From Acidobacteriota bacterium (GTDB lineage: Bacteria > Acidobacteriota > Terriglobia > Bryobacterales > Bryobacteraceae): a DNA stretch of 6,579 nt. The stretch covers positions 1 to 6,579 of the forward strand of contig JAMCRM010000193.1 of assembly GCA_023380575.1 (NCBI GenBank), given 5' to 3'. Positions 1 to 5,905 of this stretch are shown here, piece by piece. The notes under the pieces were generated by a model, which was given only the letters and a program-made list of their open reading frames with translations, was not told the DNA's origin and made no database searches. Positions within the stretch are counted from its first letter, which is position 1. Each line of letters opens with the position of its first letter. A program made the translations under genes and the position numbers.

Positions 1-4
1 CGGC

Positions 5-358
5 TTAGAGTCCGAACCAGTCCTGAATCTCGCGTTCCTGCCAGTTCAGGGCCGGAAGATCGGCGGCAAGGGAAGGGAAGCGCGGCTCCGCCGCCGGGAT
101 CGGCACCTGCAAAACCAGGTAGCAGGGATCGCCCGGGCACTCGAAGACGTAGTAGTTATAAAAGACGCCTTCCGGCGCCGTGCGGTCCTCGGCGAACACC
201 GTCACCACCCTGGCGCTGAACTGCCTGCGGAGATAATCGGTAACGTCCCGCACGTCCACACCTTCCAGCCGTATGCAGATCTGTTCCCTGGATTCGGAGG
301 AAACCTGGTAGACACGGCCGCCGAACCGGCTCTGGAGATCTTCACATAAAAGCGACAT
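5..358 (-). CDS. NuoC / HycE N-terminal-like peripheral-arm subunit, stand-alone form
   Basis: The 117-residue protein resembles the 30-kDa (NuoC) subunit of complex I, which forms the N-terminal half of HycE/HyfG in formate hydrogenlyases. In those complexes this domain packs against the catalytic large subunit at the cytoplasmic end of the membrane arm and has no cofactor itself. The support is the C-terminal signature NWQEREIQDWFGL (residues 105-117; W106, E108, R109, E110, D113, F115, G116), which matches the family motif 'NWyEREiyDmFGi', and the soluble alpha/beta-like sequence before it. The ATG at 356-358 lies one base after the hyfF stop and has a good Shine-Dalgarno, GGAAG, five bases upstream. 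A TAA stop (5-7) follows the motif directly, so the protein is much shorter than HycE (over 500 residues, fused to the large subunit). The large subunit should be the next gene, outside the window. Family assignment is fairly firm; the partner complex is inferred. Confidence 0.82.
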   Translation of the reverse strand: MSLLCEDLQSRFGGRVYQVSSESREQICIRLEGVDVRDVTDYLRRQFSARVVTVFAEDRTAPEGVFYNYYVFECPGDPCYLVLQVPIPAAEPRFPSLAADLPALNWQEREIQDWFGL

Positions 359-359
359 A

Positions 360-1841
360 TCAGCTTCCGCTCACCACTTTGGCCGCGCCGCGAACCAGTT
401 CGAACAGCGGAGCGGGCAGCCAGAAGGCAATGACGACCAGGATGCCCGCCAGCGCAAGCACGGAACCGTCGCGCCAGGGGTGCCACCGCGCCACTGGTCC
501 ATCCGTGGCCGGACCCAGTACCAGACTGCCGACATGCAGCAGCGCGCCGGCGAACACTCCCGTTCCGAACAGAACGAACAGTGCGCCTGCCCAATAGTGG
601 GCGCCGGTGAAAGCGGCCCGCAGAATGATAAATTCGCTTTGAAACAGGCTGAACGGCGGCATCCCGATGATCGCCAGGATGGCCATGAGGAAGACCGTGC
701 CCGTCAGCGGCATCGAGCGGATCACGCCGCCCTTGATCTTATGGAACAGGTCCGTGCGGAAGTGCTGGTAGACGTTGCCCGCGCACAGGAACAGCAGCGA
801 CTTGGCGATGGTATGAAAAATCATGTGCAGCATCAATCCCAGGGCCGCCAGCGCGCCGCCGATTCCCAGAGCGGTAACCATGATGCCGGCGTGATCGATG
901 GTGTGATAAGCCAGCAGGCGGCGGAAGTTTCTCTGCACAAGAACGAACGGGACCGAAATCCCCATCGACAACAGGCCGAACAGGAGCAGAAGGTGGCCGG
1001 GGTATTCCGTGCCCATGCATCGCGCGGTCAGAATATAGAAGCGCACCAGTCCGTACAGCGCGCAATTCAGCATCGCGGTGGAAAGGATCGCGGCCGAGGG
1101 CACCGGCGATTCGCTGTAGACGTCGGGTTTCCAGGTATGCATCGGCGCCAGGCCGGCCTTGGTACCGTAGCCGAGCAGCACCAGTATGAAGGCCAGCCGC
1201 ATGGTGCTCTTGTCCAGTTGCGCGGCACGGCCGGCGAGCACGGACCAGTTCAGTCCCGAAAGCGTATCGGCGCCAGAGAGTTGGTGCCCGGAATAGTAAG
1301 TCACGATGGTGCCGAACAACGCCATGGTCAGGCCCACGCCGCCGATCATCGCGTATTTCCAGGCCGCTTCGAGCGAGGTATTCTTCCCGTAAAAGGTCAC
1401 CAGGAAGACGGAAGCCAGGGTAGTGGCCTCGATCGCCACCCACATCACCCCGAGGTTGTTCGCCACAGCCACCAGCAGCATGGCGGATACAAACAGCGGC
1501 GTCAGCGAATAGTATTTGCGGAGCTTGGATGCGGTTTCGTCCTCTTCGAAGACGCCGCTTTTCTCGTCGTGGCGCAGATAGCCCACCGCGTAGAAAGAAC
1601 ACAGCAGGGCGACCGATGCCGTCAACAAAGCCACCAGCGCGCTCAGATGGTCGGCGTAAAAGAAGCCGTCCCAGAGGGAAATCGCGCCCGAGTGCAAGAC
1701 CTGGGCGGCCAGGACGAGGGCCAACACGAACGTGGCCGAGAAACCGGCGAGGTTGACGGCTTCCATTTTCGCGCGCGTCCGGACCACGGCGGACAGGACG
1801 CCGGCGAAGAGGGGAACCAGTAGCAGCGCGGCAAGAATCAT
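360..1841 (-). CDS. hyfF: Hydrogenase-4 component F-like antiporter subunit (HyfF/HycQ family)
   Basis: The 493-residue, highly hydrophobic protein belongs to the NuoL/M/N-MrpD antiporter-like family and is an ion-translocating subunit of the membrane arm. Visible family features are WVAIEATTLASVF with the channel glutamate E138, GYGTKAGLAPMHTWKPDVYSESP with lysine K228, RRLLAYHTIDHAGI (308-320), HTIAKSLLFLCAGN with lysine K347, and GMPPFSLFQSEF with E403. The 'APMHTWKPDVYSESPVPSAA' stretch is typical of HyfF/HycQ rather than of NuoN or MrpD. E. coli HyfF is slightly longer (about 526 residues). The ATG at 1839-1841 overlaps the hyfE stop by four bases (ATGA), with GGAGA eight bases upstream. 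The charged residues expected for proton transfer are all present, so the subunit looks functional. It is the second of only two antiporter-like subunits seen here. Confidence 0.9.
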   Translation of the reverse strand: MILAALLLVPLFAGVLSAVVRTRAKMEAVNLAGFSATFVLALVLAAQVLHSGAISLWDGFFYADHLSALVALLTASVALLCSFYAVGYLRHDEKSGVFEEDETASKLRKYYSLTPLFVSAMLLVAVANNLGVMWVAIEATTLASVFLVTFYGKNTSLEAAWKYAMIGGVGLTMALFGTIVTYYSGHQLSGADTLSGLNWSVLAGRAAQLDKSTMRLAFILVLLGYGTKAGLAPMHTWKPDVYSESPVPSAAILSTAMLNCALYGLVRFYILTARCMGTEYPGHLLLLFGLLSMGISVPFVLVQRNFRRLLAYHTIDHAGIMVTALGIGGALAALGLMLHMIFHTIAKSLLFLCAGNVYQHFRTDLFHKIKGGVIRSMPLTGTVFLMAILAIIGMPPFSLFQSEFIILRAAFTGAHYWAGALFVLFGTGVFAGALLHVGSLVLGPATDGPVARWHPWRDGSVLALAGILVVIAFWLPAPLFELVRGAAKVVSGS

Positions 1842-2521
1842 CCTCGCAGTCTCCGCATTTTGCTTACATCCAGGGAATCGAAATTCTCGCGGATGCGGTA
1901 GACCAGGATGCCGAGGACCATCACCGCCACCAGAACATCGAAGAAAACACCAAGTTCGACAAGAAGGGGCATTCCGTAAGTTAGGGAAATCGCGGCCAGA
2001 AACAAGCCGTTCTCAAGCGACAGGAGCGCCAGCACCTGCGTCAGCGCCTTGCGCCGGTTCAGCATGGTGAAGAAGCCGATCAGGAAAAGCGAAATCGCCA
2101 CCGCCAGGGTGTTGTGGCCCAAGGTCGGGGCGCCCGCTTCGTCAGGCCGGGCGAGCCCTTCGGCAACGATATAGGCGACCAGGGTAAGGCCGCCGCAGAT
2201 CACCACCGAGAGCGGCACGTTGACAAACGGTTCAATATCCTGCCGCATTTCGAGCTGCGAAACCAGGCGCTCCAATAGAATCGGCACCAGAACCACCTTC
2301 ACCAGGAACATCAATGCGGCGGCGAGATAGATGTGGGGCGCGCCGTTAAACCACGCGATCAGCGCGGCGATGGCGGCCAGCAGGAACGATTGCGCGGCGA
2401 AGATCCGGATGTTGGTCACCAGCCATCTCTGGCCCACCATGGCGATCTGCAGCACGAGCACCAGTGCCGCCATCAAGGTGACCATCTTGTCGCCGAATTG
2501 TGGATCTTGAAAAATCTGCAT
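1838..2521 (-). CDS. hyfE: Hydrogenase-4 component E-like membrane subunit (HyfE/HycP family)
   Basis: The 227-residue membrane protein is close in length to E. coli HyfE (about 216). Its C-terminal half (roughly 145-212) is NuoK-like, with buried glutamates in LALLSLENGLF (E170) and MPLLVELGVFFDV (E189) that match the two membrane glutamates conserved in NuoK. The N-terminal half adds hydrophobic helices, including IYLAAALMFLVKVVLVPILL (64-83). It probably bridges HyfC and the antiporter-like subunits. I chose the ATG at 2519-2521, two bases after the hyfC stop; a longer reading from a TTG at 2642-2644 would overlap hyfC by about 120 bases with a charged, non-family N-terminus. No Shine-Dalgarno is visible before the ATG (the upstream bases are pyrimidine-rich), so translation probably depends on ribosomes finishing hyfC. 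It ends in a four-base overlap with hyfF. Confidence 0.87.
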   Translation of the reverse strand: MQIFQDPQFGDKMVTLMAALVLVLQIAMVGQRWLVTNIRIFAAQSFLLAAIAALIAWFNGAPHIYLAAALMFLVKVVLVPILLERLVSQLEMRQDIEPFVNVPLSVVICGGLTLVAYIVAEGLARPDEAGAPTLGHNTLAVAISLFLIGFFTMLNRRKALTQVLALLSLENGLFLAAISLTYGMPLLVELGVFFDVLVAVMVLGILVYRIRENFDSLDVSKMRRLRG

Positions 2522-2523
2522 GT

Positions 2524-3459
2524 TCAGAAAAGGAAAGTGGACACGAGGGCCAGCGCCGCCAGCGTGAACGCCACGGCCAGCAGTTCGGGGACGCGGAACA
2601 GGCGCATCTTGGCATTGGTGGTCTCCAGCAGCACGATCCCGCAACTCAACACGAGCAGCTTCATCAGCAGATAACCCAGACCCGTGAGCGCGCCGGCGAA
2701 TGACCAGCCGGGCTGTAGGCCGAAAGGCCAGAACACGTTAATCAGCAACGTCATCAAAACGAGTTGCTTAATGGATGCGCCCCATTCGAGGAGTGCCAGG
2801 TACGGGCCGGAGTACTCCAGGATCATGGCCTCGTGGATCATCGTCAGTTCGAGGTGGGTGGCGGGATTGTCCACCGGGATTCGCCCGGTCTCGGCGATCA
2901 GGACAAGGAACATCGCGGCAAACGCGAGCACCTGGGCCGGCGCGAGAAACCGCCAGTTCTGGACGATGGCGGCCCTTGCCACTTCGGTGAGGCTCGTGGA
3001 ACTGGCGCCGATGGCCACGGTGAAGACGGCCAGCATCATGGCCGGTTCCGCCAGAGCGGAGATGGTCATTTCGCGGCTGCTGCCGAGTCCGCCGAAGGAA
3101 CTGCCGGTATCGAGCCCGCCCAGCGCAAGAAAGAAGCGGCCCAGGCCGAGAAGGTACACCACCGCGAGCACTCCGCCGAAGAGGCCGAGCGGCGCCTCCG
3201 CCGCGATCATCGGTACCATCAGCCCCGCGATGGCGGTGCTGGCGAACACGACGAACGGGGTGGCCGGGAAAATCCAGGAGGCGGTATCCGGAACGACCAT
3301 TCCTTTCCGCAGCAACTTATAAAGGTCGCGATAGGGCTGGAGAACGCCGGGACCGCGGCGGGTCTGCAGGCGCGCCTTGAGGGTTTTTATGACACCGCTC
3401 ACCAGCGGAGCAAGGGCGAGCAGCAGCAGAAGCTGCAGTAAGGTCTCGAAAACGATCAT
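2524..3459 (-). CDS. hyfC: NuoH-like membrane anchor subunit (HyfC/HycD family)
   Basis: The 311-residue protein is near the length of E. coli HyfC (about 315). It is the NuoH-like subunit that docks the catalytic arm to the membrane and forms the first part of the ion-coupling path. Recognisable elements are the loop KARLQTRRGPGVLQPYRDLYKLLRK (starting at 28), FFLALGGLDTGSSFGGLGSSRE (109-130), and the acidic, most conserved stretch ETGRIPVDNPATHLELTMIHE (190-210), followed by LEYSGPYLALLEWGA (214-228). The glutamates and aspartate of that loop line the quinone/coupling cavity in complex I, and all are kept here. The ATG at 3457-3459 overlaps the hyfB stop by four bases, with GGAGT six bases upstream. 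The gene is followed directly by hyfE, whereas E. coli hyf has hyfD between them. Confidence 0.92.
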   Translation of the reverse strand: MIVFETLLQLLLLLALAPLVSGVIKTLKARLQTRRGPGVLQPYRDLYKLLRKGMVVPDTASWIFPATPFVVFASTAIAGLMVPMIAAEAPLGLFGGVLAVVYLLGLGRFFLALGGLDTGSSFGGLGSSREMTISALAEPAMMLAVFTVAIGASSTSLTEVARAAIVQNWRFLAPAQVLAFAAMFLVLIAETGRIPVDNPATHLELTMIHEAMILEYSGPYLALLEWGASIKQLVLMTLLINVFWPFGLQPGWSFAGALTGLGYLLMKLLVLSCGIVLLETTNAKMRLFRVPELLAVAFTLAALALVSTFLF

Positions 3460-5483
3460 CCGCGGACTCCGAACAGCAGCAGGAGAATGAGGGTGACGAA
3501 GATATAGGCGAGGTAGGCGTGAATGCTACCCGCCTGAATGGCGCGCATACGGCCCGCGATCCCCAGAATCCAGTCCTTCAGCGGGTCATAGAAATGTTTT
3601 TCGAAGGCGGGTTCGATTTCGCTCTCGAAGCGGATCGCCGTCGGGTAGTACGGGGAGACGTCGTAGTCGGCTTGAATTTCGCGGCGCGGCCGGTAAAGAG
3701 CAGAGAAAATCATGCGCAAGGGTTTCGAGAACGCGGTGGCCGTGTATTCGTTTTCGGCGGTGAGGCCCGGGAGACCGCAATCCCACGTGGGGCCGATGGC
3801 GATACGGCTCCGGCGTCCCCGCAAAAGCCAGAACAGGAGCGGCGCCGCGCAGAGCGTCATCAACAGAATGGCGATACCGGCCGTGGAAACCGCGCCGCTG
3901 CGGGAAGTGCCCGCCGAGAGCGCAAAGCCATTGGCGGCCATCAGGGTCCAACTCATCCGGACACCGAGGGCCTGTTGCGTGATGGAATCGAACATGGGCA
4001 GGCACCAGCTTGCGCCGAGTCCCAAAACGAAGCACGCCGCGGCCAGGATGCCCATGCCGAACCGCATCGAGGGGTCCGCCTCCTGTGCCTTGGCCGCACC
4101 CTCACTGCGTGGGAGCCCCAAAAAGGGAATACCGAACGCCTTGACGAAACAGGCCGCGGCCAGCGCCGCCGTCAATGCCAGCAGCGCCCCGGCGACCGGA
4201 AACATCACGCGCGTGAGGCTCTGGGTGGTCCCGAAGCCCGCCAGTAACGCCTGGTACGTGAGCCATTCGCTGACGAAGCCGTTCAGAGGCGGCAGTCCGG
4301 AAATAGCCACCGCGCCCACCAGGAAACACATCGAGGTCACCGGCATGCGGCGAATCAACCCGCCCATCTCTTCCATGTTGCGTGTGCGCGCGGATTGCAG
4401 CACGGAACCGGCGCCGAGAAACAGCAGGCACTTGAAAATCGCGTGGTTGAGCGTATGGTAAAGGCCGGCGATCAAAGCGATGGCGGCGAGGCTCGCATAG
4501 CCCAAGGCGCGGAACATCAAAGCCGCGCCGAAGCCCATCAGAATGATGCCGATGTTCTCAATACTGTGATAGGCAAGTAGCCGCTTCAGGTCGTGTTCCA
4601 TCAGGGCGTATAGAACGCCGAGAAGCGCCGAAATCACGCCCACCGCCAGCACCAGCGTGCCCGCCCACAGCGGCGGAGTTCCGAAGAAATCGAAGAAGAC
4701 CCGGGCCATGCCGTAGATTCCGGTCTTGATCACGATTCCCGACATCACGGCGGAGATGTTGCTGGGCGCCACCGGATGCGCCGCGGGCAGCCAGATGTGC
4801 AGGGGAATGATGCCCGCTTTCACACCGAAGCCGAGAAAGAACAGGAGAAACACGGTGCCTTGTTCCCAGGGCGGCAATGTGGATGCGAGGAGATGGAAGT
4901 GGGAGAAGTCCAGGGTGCCTGCCGCGGAGGCCAGAAGGAGAAACGCGATCAACAGCAGTCCGGTGCCCGCATGGGACATGATCAGAAAGAGCGTGCCGGC
5001 TTTGCGGGTCTTTTCCTTTTCATGCTCGAAAGTAATGAGGCAATAAGCTGATAGCGCCATCACCTCCCAGGCGACGAGAAAAAAGAACACGTTGGCGGCC
5101 GTGAACACGAGCGTGAGGCTGAGGAGCAGGATGTTGTAAAAGAAGCCGAGGATACCCATTTTCCGGGCTTCCATGTGCCGCAGGTACCCAAACGAGTAGA
5201 CGGATACGGCAATGGCGAGGATGGCGAGCGCCAGGTTGAAATACGCGGAGAGGGCGTCCAGGCGCACGGTCCAGGCGAACACCGGGATTCCGCACGGCAG
5301 GTTCCAGGTTTCCGAGGCGCCCCGAGCGATTGCAATCGCCGAGGCTACCAGTTCCAGCAAGGCGCCCAGCAATGCCATGCCGAACGCCAGAATGCGCGCC
5401 ATCGCGGCCCGCCGTGAACCGGCCAGGCTCGCCAGAGCGCCTATGAGCCACGCAATTAAGCCGGCGGCAAAGAGCGCGCTCAC
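3456..5483 (-). CDS. hyfB: Hydrogenase-4 component B-like antiporter subunit (HyfB/HycC family)
   Basis: With the GTG start at 5481-5483 the protein has 675 residues, matching E. coli HyfB (about 672). It is the large NuoL/MrpA-like antiporter subunit, about 14-16 membrane helices. Family residues present include E140 in AWEVMALSAYCLI, K222 in GFGVKAGIIPLHIWLPAAHP, RLLAYHSIENIG (301-312), K351 in HAIFKCLLFLGAGS, and E406 in GLPPLNGFVSEWLTYQ. The cytoplasmic C-terminal segment WDCGLPGLTAENEYTATAFSKPLR (567-590) and LYRPRRE mark HyfB/HycC rather than NuoL; a last helix (about 655-672) follows. The GTG overlaps the regulator's TGA by four bases (GTGA) and has GAGGAA eight bases upstream, which favours it over the TTG 66 bases further upstream, whose extra residues are charged and lie inside the regulator gene. 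Translation is likely coupled to the regulator. Confidence 0.92.
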   Translation of the reverse strand: MSALFAAGLIAWLIGALASLAGSRRAAMARILAFGMALLGALLELVASAIAIARGASETWNLPCGIPVFAWTVRLDALSAYFNLALAILAIAVSVYSFGYLRHMEARKMGILGFFYNILLLSLTLVFTAANVFFFLVAWEVMALSAYCLITFEHEKEKTRKAGTLFLIMSHAGTGLLLIAFLLLASAAGTLDFSHFHLLASTLPPWEQGTVFLLFFLGFGVKAGIIPLHIWLPAAHPVAPSNISAVMSGIVIKTGIYGMARVFFDFFGTPPLWAGTLVLAVGVISALLGVLYALMEHDLKRLLAYHSIENIGIILMGFGAALMFRALGYASLAAIALIAGLYHTLNHAIFKCLLFLGAGSVLQSARTRNMEEMGGLIRRMPVTSMCFLVGAVAISGLPPLNGFVSEWLTYQALLAGFGTTQSLTRVMFPVAGALLALTAALAAACFVKAFGIPFLGLPRSEGAAKAQEADPSMRFGMGILAAACFVLGLGASWCLPMFDSITQQALGVRMSWTLMAANGFALSAGTSRSGAVSTAGIAILLMTLCAAPLLFWLLRGRRSRIAIGPTWDCGLPGLTAENEYTATAFSKPLRMIFSALYRPRREIQADYDVSPYYPTAIRFESEIEPAFEKHFYDPLKDWILGIAGRMRAIQAGSIHAYLAYIFVTLILLLLFGVRG

Positions 5484-5818
5484 CGCGCCCGTTCCTCGGC
5501 ATCGATCTCGCCCAGCATCTCCACCGCATCCGTGAGGTTCGCCTGACAATAGCGGCGCATCATATCCAGAACCTCTACAAGAACGGGATTCTTCAGCGAG
5601 TAAAAAACTTGGTTGCCTTCTTTCCGGTTCAACACGATTTGCCTGCTGCGCAAAGTAGCGAGATGCTGCGAAAGGTTCGCCTGTTCGATGGCGAGGCGCT
5701 CCTGTATGGCGCCGGCGGACATCTCTCCATCCCGCAGAATTTCGATGATGGCGATGCGGGTCGGATGGGCGAGCGCTTGAAAGATGCTTGCCTTATACGA
5801 CCGCAGCATGCTTTGCAT
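5480..5818 (-). CDS. ArsR-family winged-helix repressor, Rv0081-like, heading the hyf operon
   Basis: The 112-residue protein has the ArsR/SmtB fold: FQALAHPTRIAIIEILRDGEMS (13-34) covers the first helices, the recognition helix is in EQANLSQHLATLRSRQIV (45-62), and NRKEGNQVFYSL (64-75) is the beta wing. The typical metal-site motifs (ELCVCDL in the recognition-helix region, or the D-x-H pairs of the last helix) are absent. There is one cysteine, C91, in the C-terminal dimerisation helix (RRYCQANL). As I recall it, the sequence resembles M. tuberculosis Rv0081, an ArsR protein that also heads a hyc/hyf operon and represses it. The ATG at 5816-5818 is first in frame; another Met is residue 4. 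No Shine-Dalgarno precedes either. The inverted repeat 10 bases upstream suggests autoregulation, and with the four-base overlap into hyfB it would set expression of the whole operon. The signal sensed is unknown. Confidence 0.88.
   Translation of the reverse strand: MQSMLRSYKASIFQALAHPTRIAIIEILRDGEMSAGAIQERLAIEQANLSQHLATLRSRQIVLNRKEGNQVFYSLKNPVLVEVLDMMRRYCQANLTDAVEMLGEIDAEERAR
5492..5497 (-). promoter_or_regulatory. Ribosome binding site of hyfB, deciding the GTG start
   Basis: On the minus strand the sequence GAGGAA ends eight bases before the GTG codon at 5481-5483. It lies inside the last codons of the ArsR gene. No comparable site precedes the alternative TTG at 5547-5549, so this site supports the shorter hyfB reading. 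Confidence 0.65.
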
Positions 5819-5820
5819 GA

Positions 5821-5834
5821 AATATTAGAATATT
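5821..5834. promoter_or_regulatory. Second AT-rich palindrome next to the regulator start
   Basis: AATATT is repeated at 5821-5826 and 5829-5834 around the two bases AG. As AATATT is self-complementary, the unit is both a direct and a perfect inverted repeat. It overlaps the left arm of the larger inverted repeat and the candidate -10 box, and starts two bases upstream of the regulator ATG. It may be a second half of an extended operator, or simply AT-rich promoter DNA. Confidence 0.4.
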
Positions 5835-5855
5835 CGACTTCTCGAATTTTCGCAA
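5827..5855 (-). promoter_or_regulatory. Candidate sigma-70-type promoter of the arsR-hyf operon
   Basis: On the minus strand TTGCGA (5850-5855, 4 of 6 to TTGACA) is followed after exactly 17 bases by TATTCT (5827-5832, 4 of 6 to TATAAT). Transcription would begin near position 5820, one or two bases before the ATG at 5818, implying a leaderless or nearly leaderless mRNA. This agrees with the lack of a Shine-Dalgarno. The boxes are moderate matches and are given weight mainly by the spacing and the operator between them. Confidence 0.45.
5828..5851. promoter_or_regulatory. Inverted repeat, probable ArsR-type operator
   Basis: The arms GAATATTCGA (5828-5837) and TCGAATTTTC (5842-5851) pair at 9 of 10 positions around a 4-base centre. 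The core is ATTC-N8-GAAT (5832-5847), a layout described for the operators of some ArsR-family repressors of the SqrR/BigR type. It lies between the candidate -35 and -10 boxes of the regulator gene, where bound repressor would block RNA polymerase. Binding by the neighbouring ArsR protein is inferred from position and symmetry. Confidence 0.68.
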
Positions 5856-5890
5856 CTAGTCTTGCCGTTACATTTGCGGTTCTACTTACG

Positions 5891-5896
5891 TACAAT
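5891..5896 (+). promoter_or_regulatory. Candidate -10 box for the divergent sulfatase gene
   Basis: TACAAT matches TATAAT at 5 of 6 positions. No good -35 box is found 16-18 bases upstream (TTACAT at 5868-5873 is a poor match). Transcription would begin around 5902-5904, giving a leader of only a few bases before the ATG at 5906; no Shine-Dalgarno is present in the sequence before that ATG. Confidence 0.3.
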
Positions 5897-5905
5897 TAAA
5901 TACAA

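Noticed and set aside
480..1823. 447-codon open frame on the plus strand, antisense to hyfF
   Set aside because: Its translation is rich in Gln, Arg, His and Gly, with no fold or motif, and it mirrors a strongly conserved membrane protein. Long antisense frames are expected in GC-rich coding DNA.
2522..2644. 41-residue N-terminal extension of HyfE from a TTG codon
   Set aside because: It would overlap hyfC by about 120 bases; the extra residues look like out-of-frame hyfC, and the ATG at 2519-2521 follows the hyfC stop directly.
2764..3441. 225-codon open frame on the plus strand, antisense to hyfC
   Set aside because: Low-complexity charged translation without recognisable domain; shadow of hyfC.
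5..5483. Respiratory complex I (nuo) or an Mrp antiporter operon
   Set aside because: Gene order B-C-E-F, the HyfB C-terminal WDCGLPG...EYTATAFSKP segment, the HyfF APMHTWKPDVYSESP segment and the long HyfE (fused NuoK-like segment) fit hydrogenase-4-type complexes, not nuo or mrp.
5484..5549. 22-residue N-terminal extension of HyfB from a TTG codon
   Set aside because: The extension is charged, lies inside the ArsR gene, has no ribosome site, and the GTG at 5481-5483 with GAGGAA upstream gives the family length.
5480..5818. Arsenic, zinc or cadmium sensor
   Set aside because: The usual cysteine or histidine metal motifs of ArsR, SmtB and CadC are absent and no resistance or efflux gene is adjacent.
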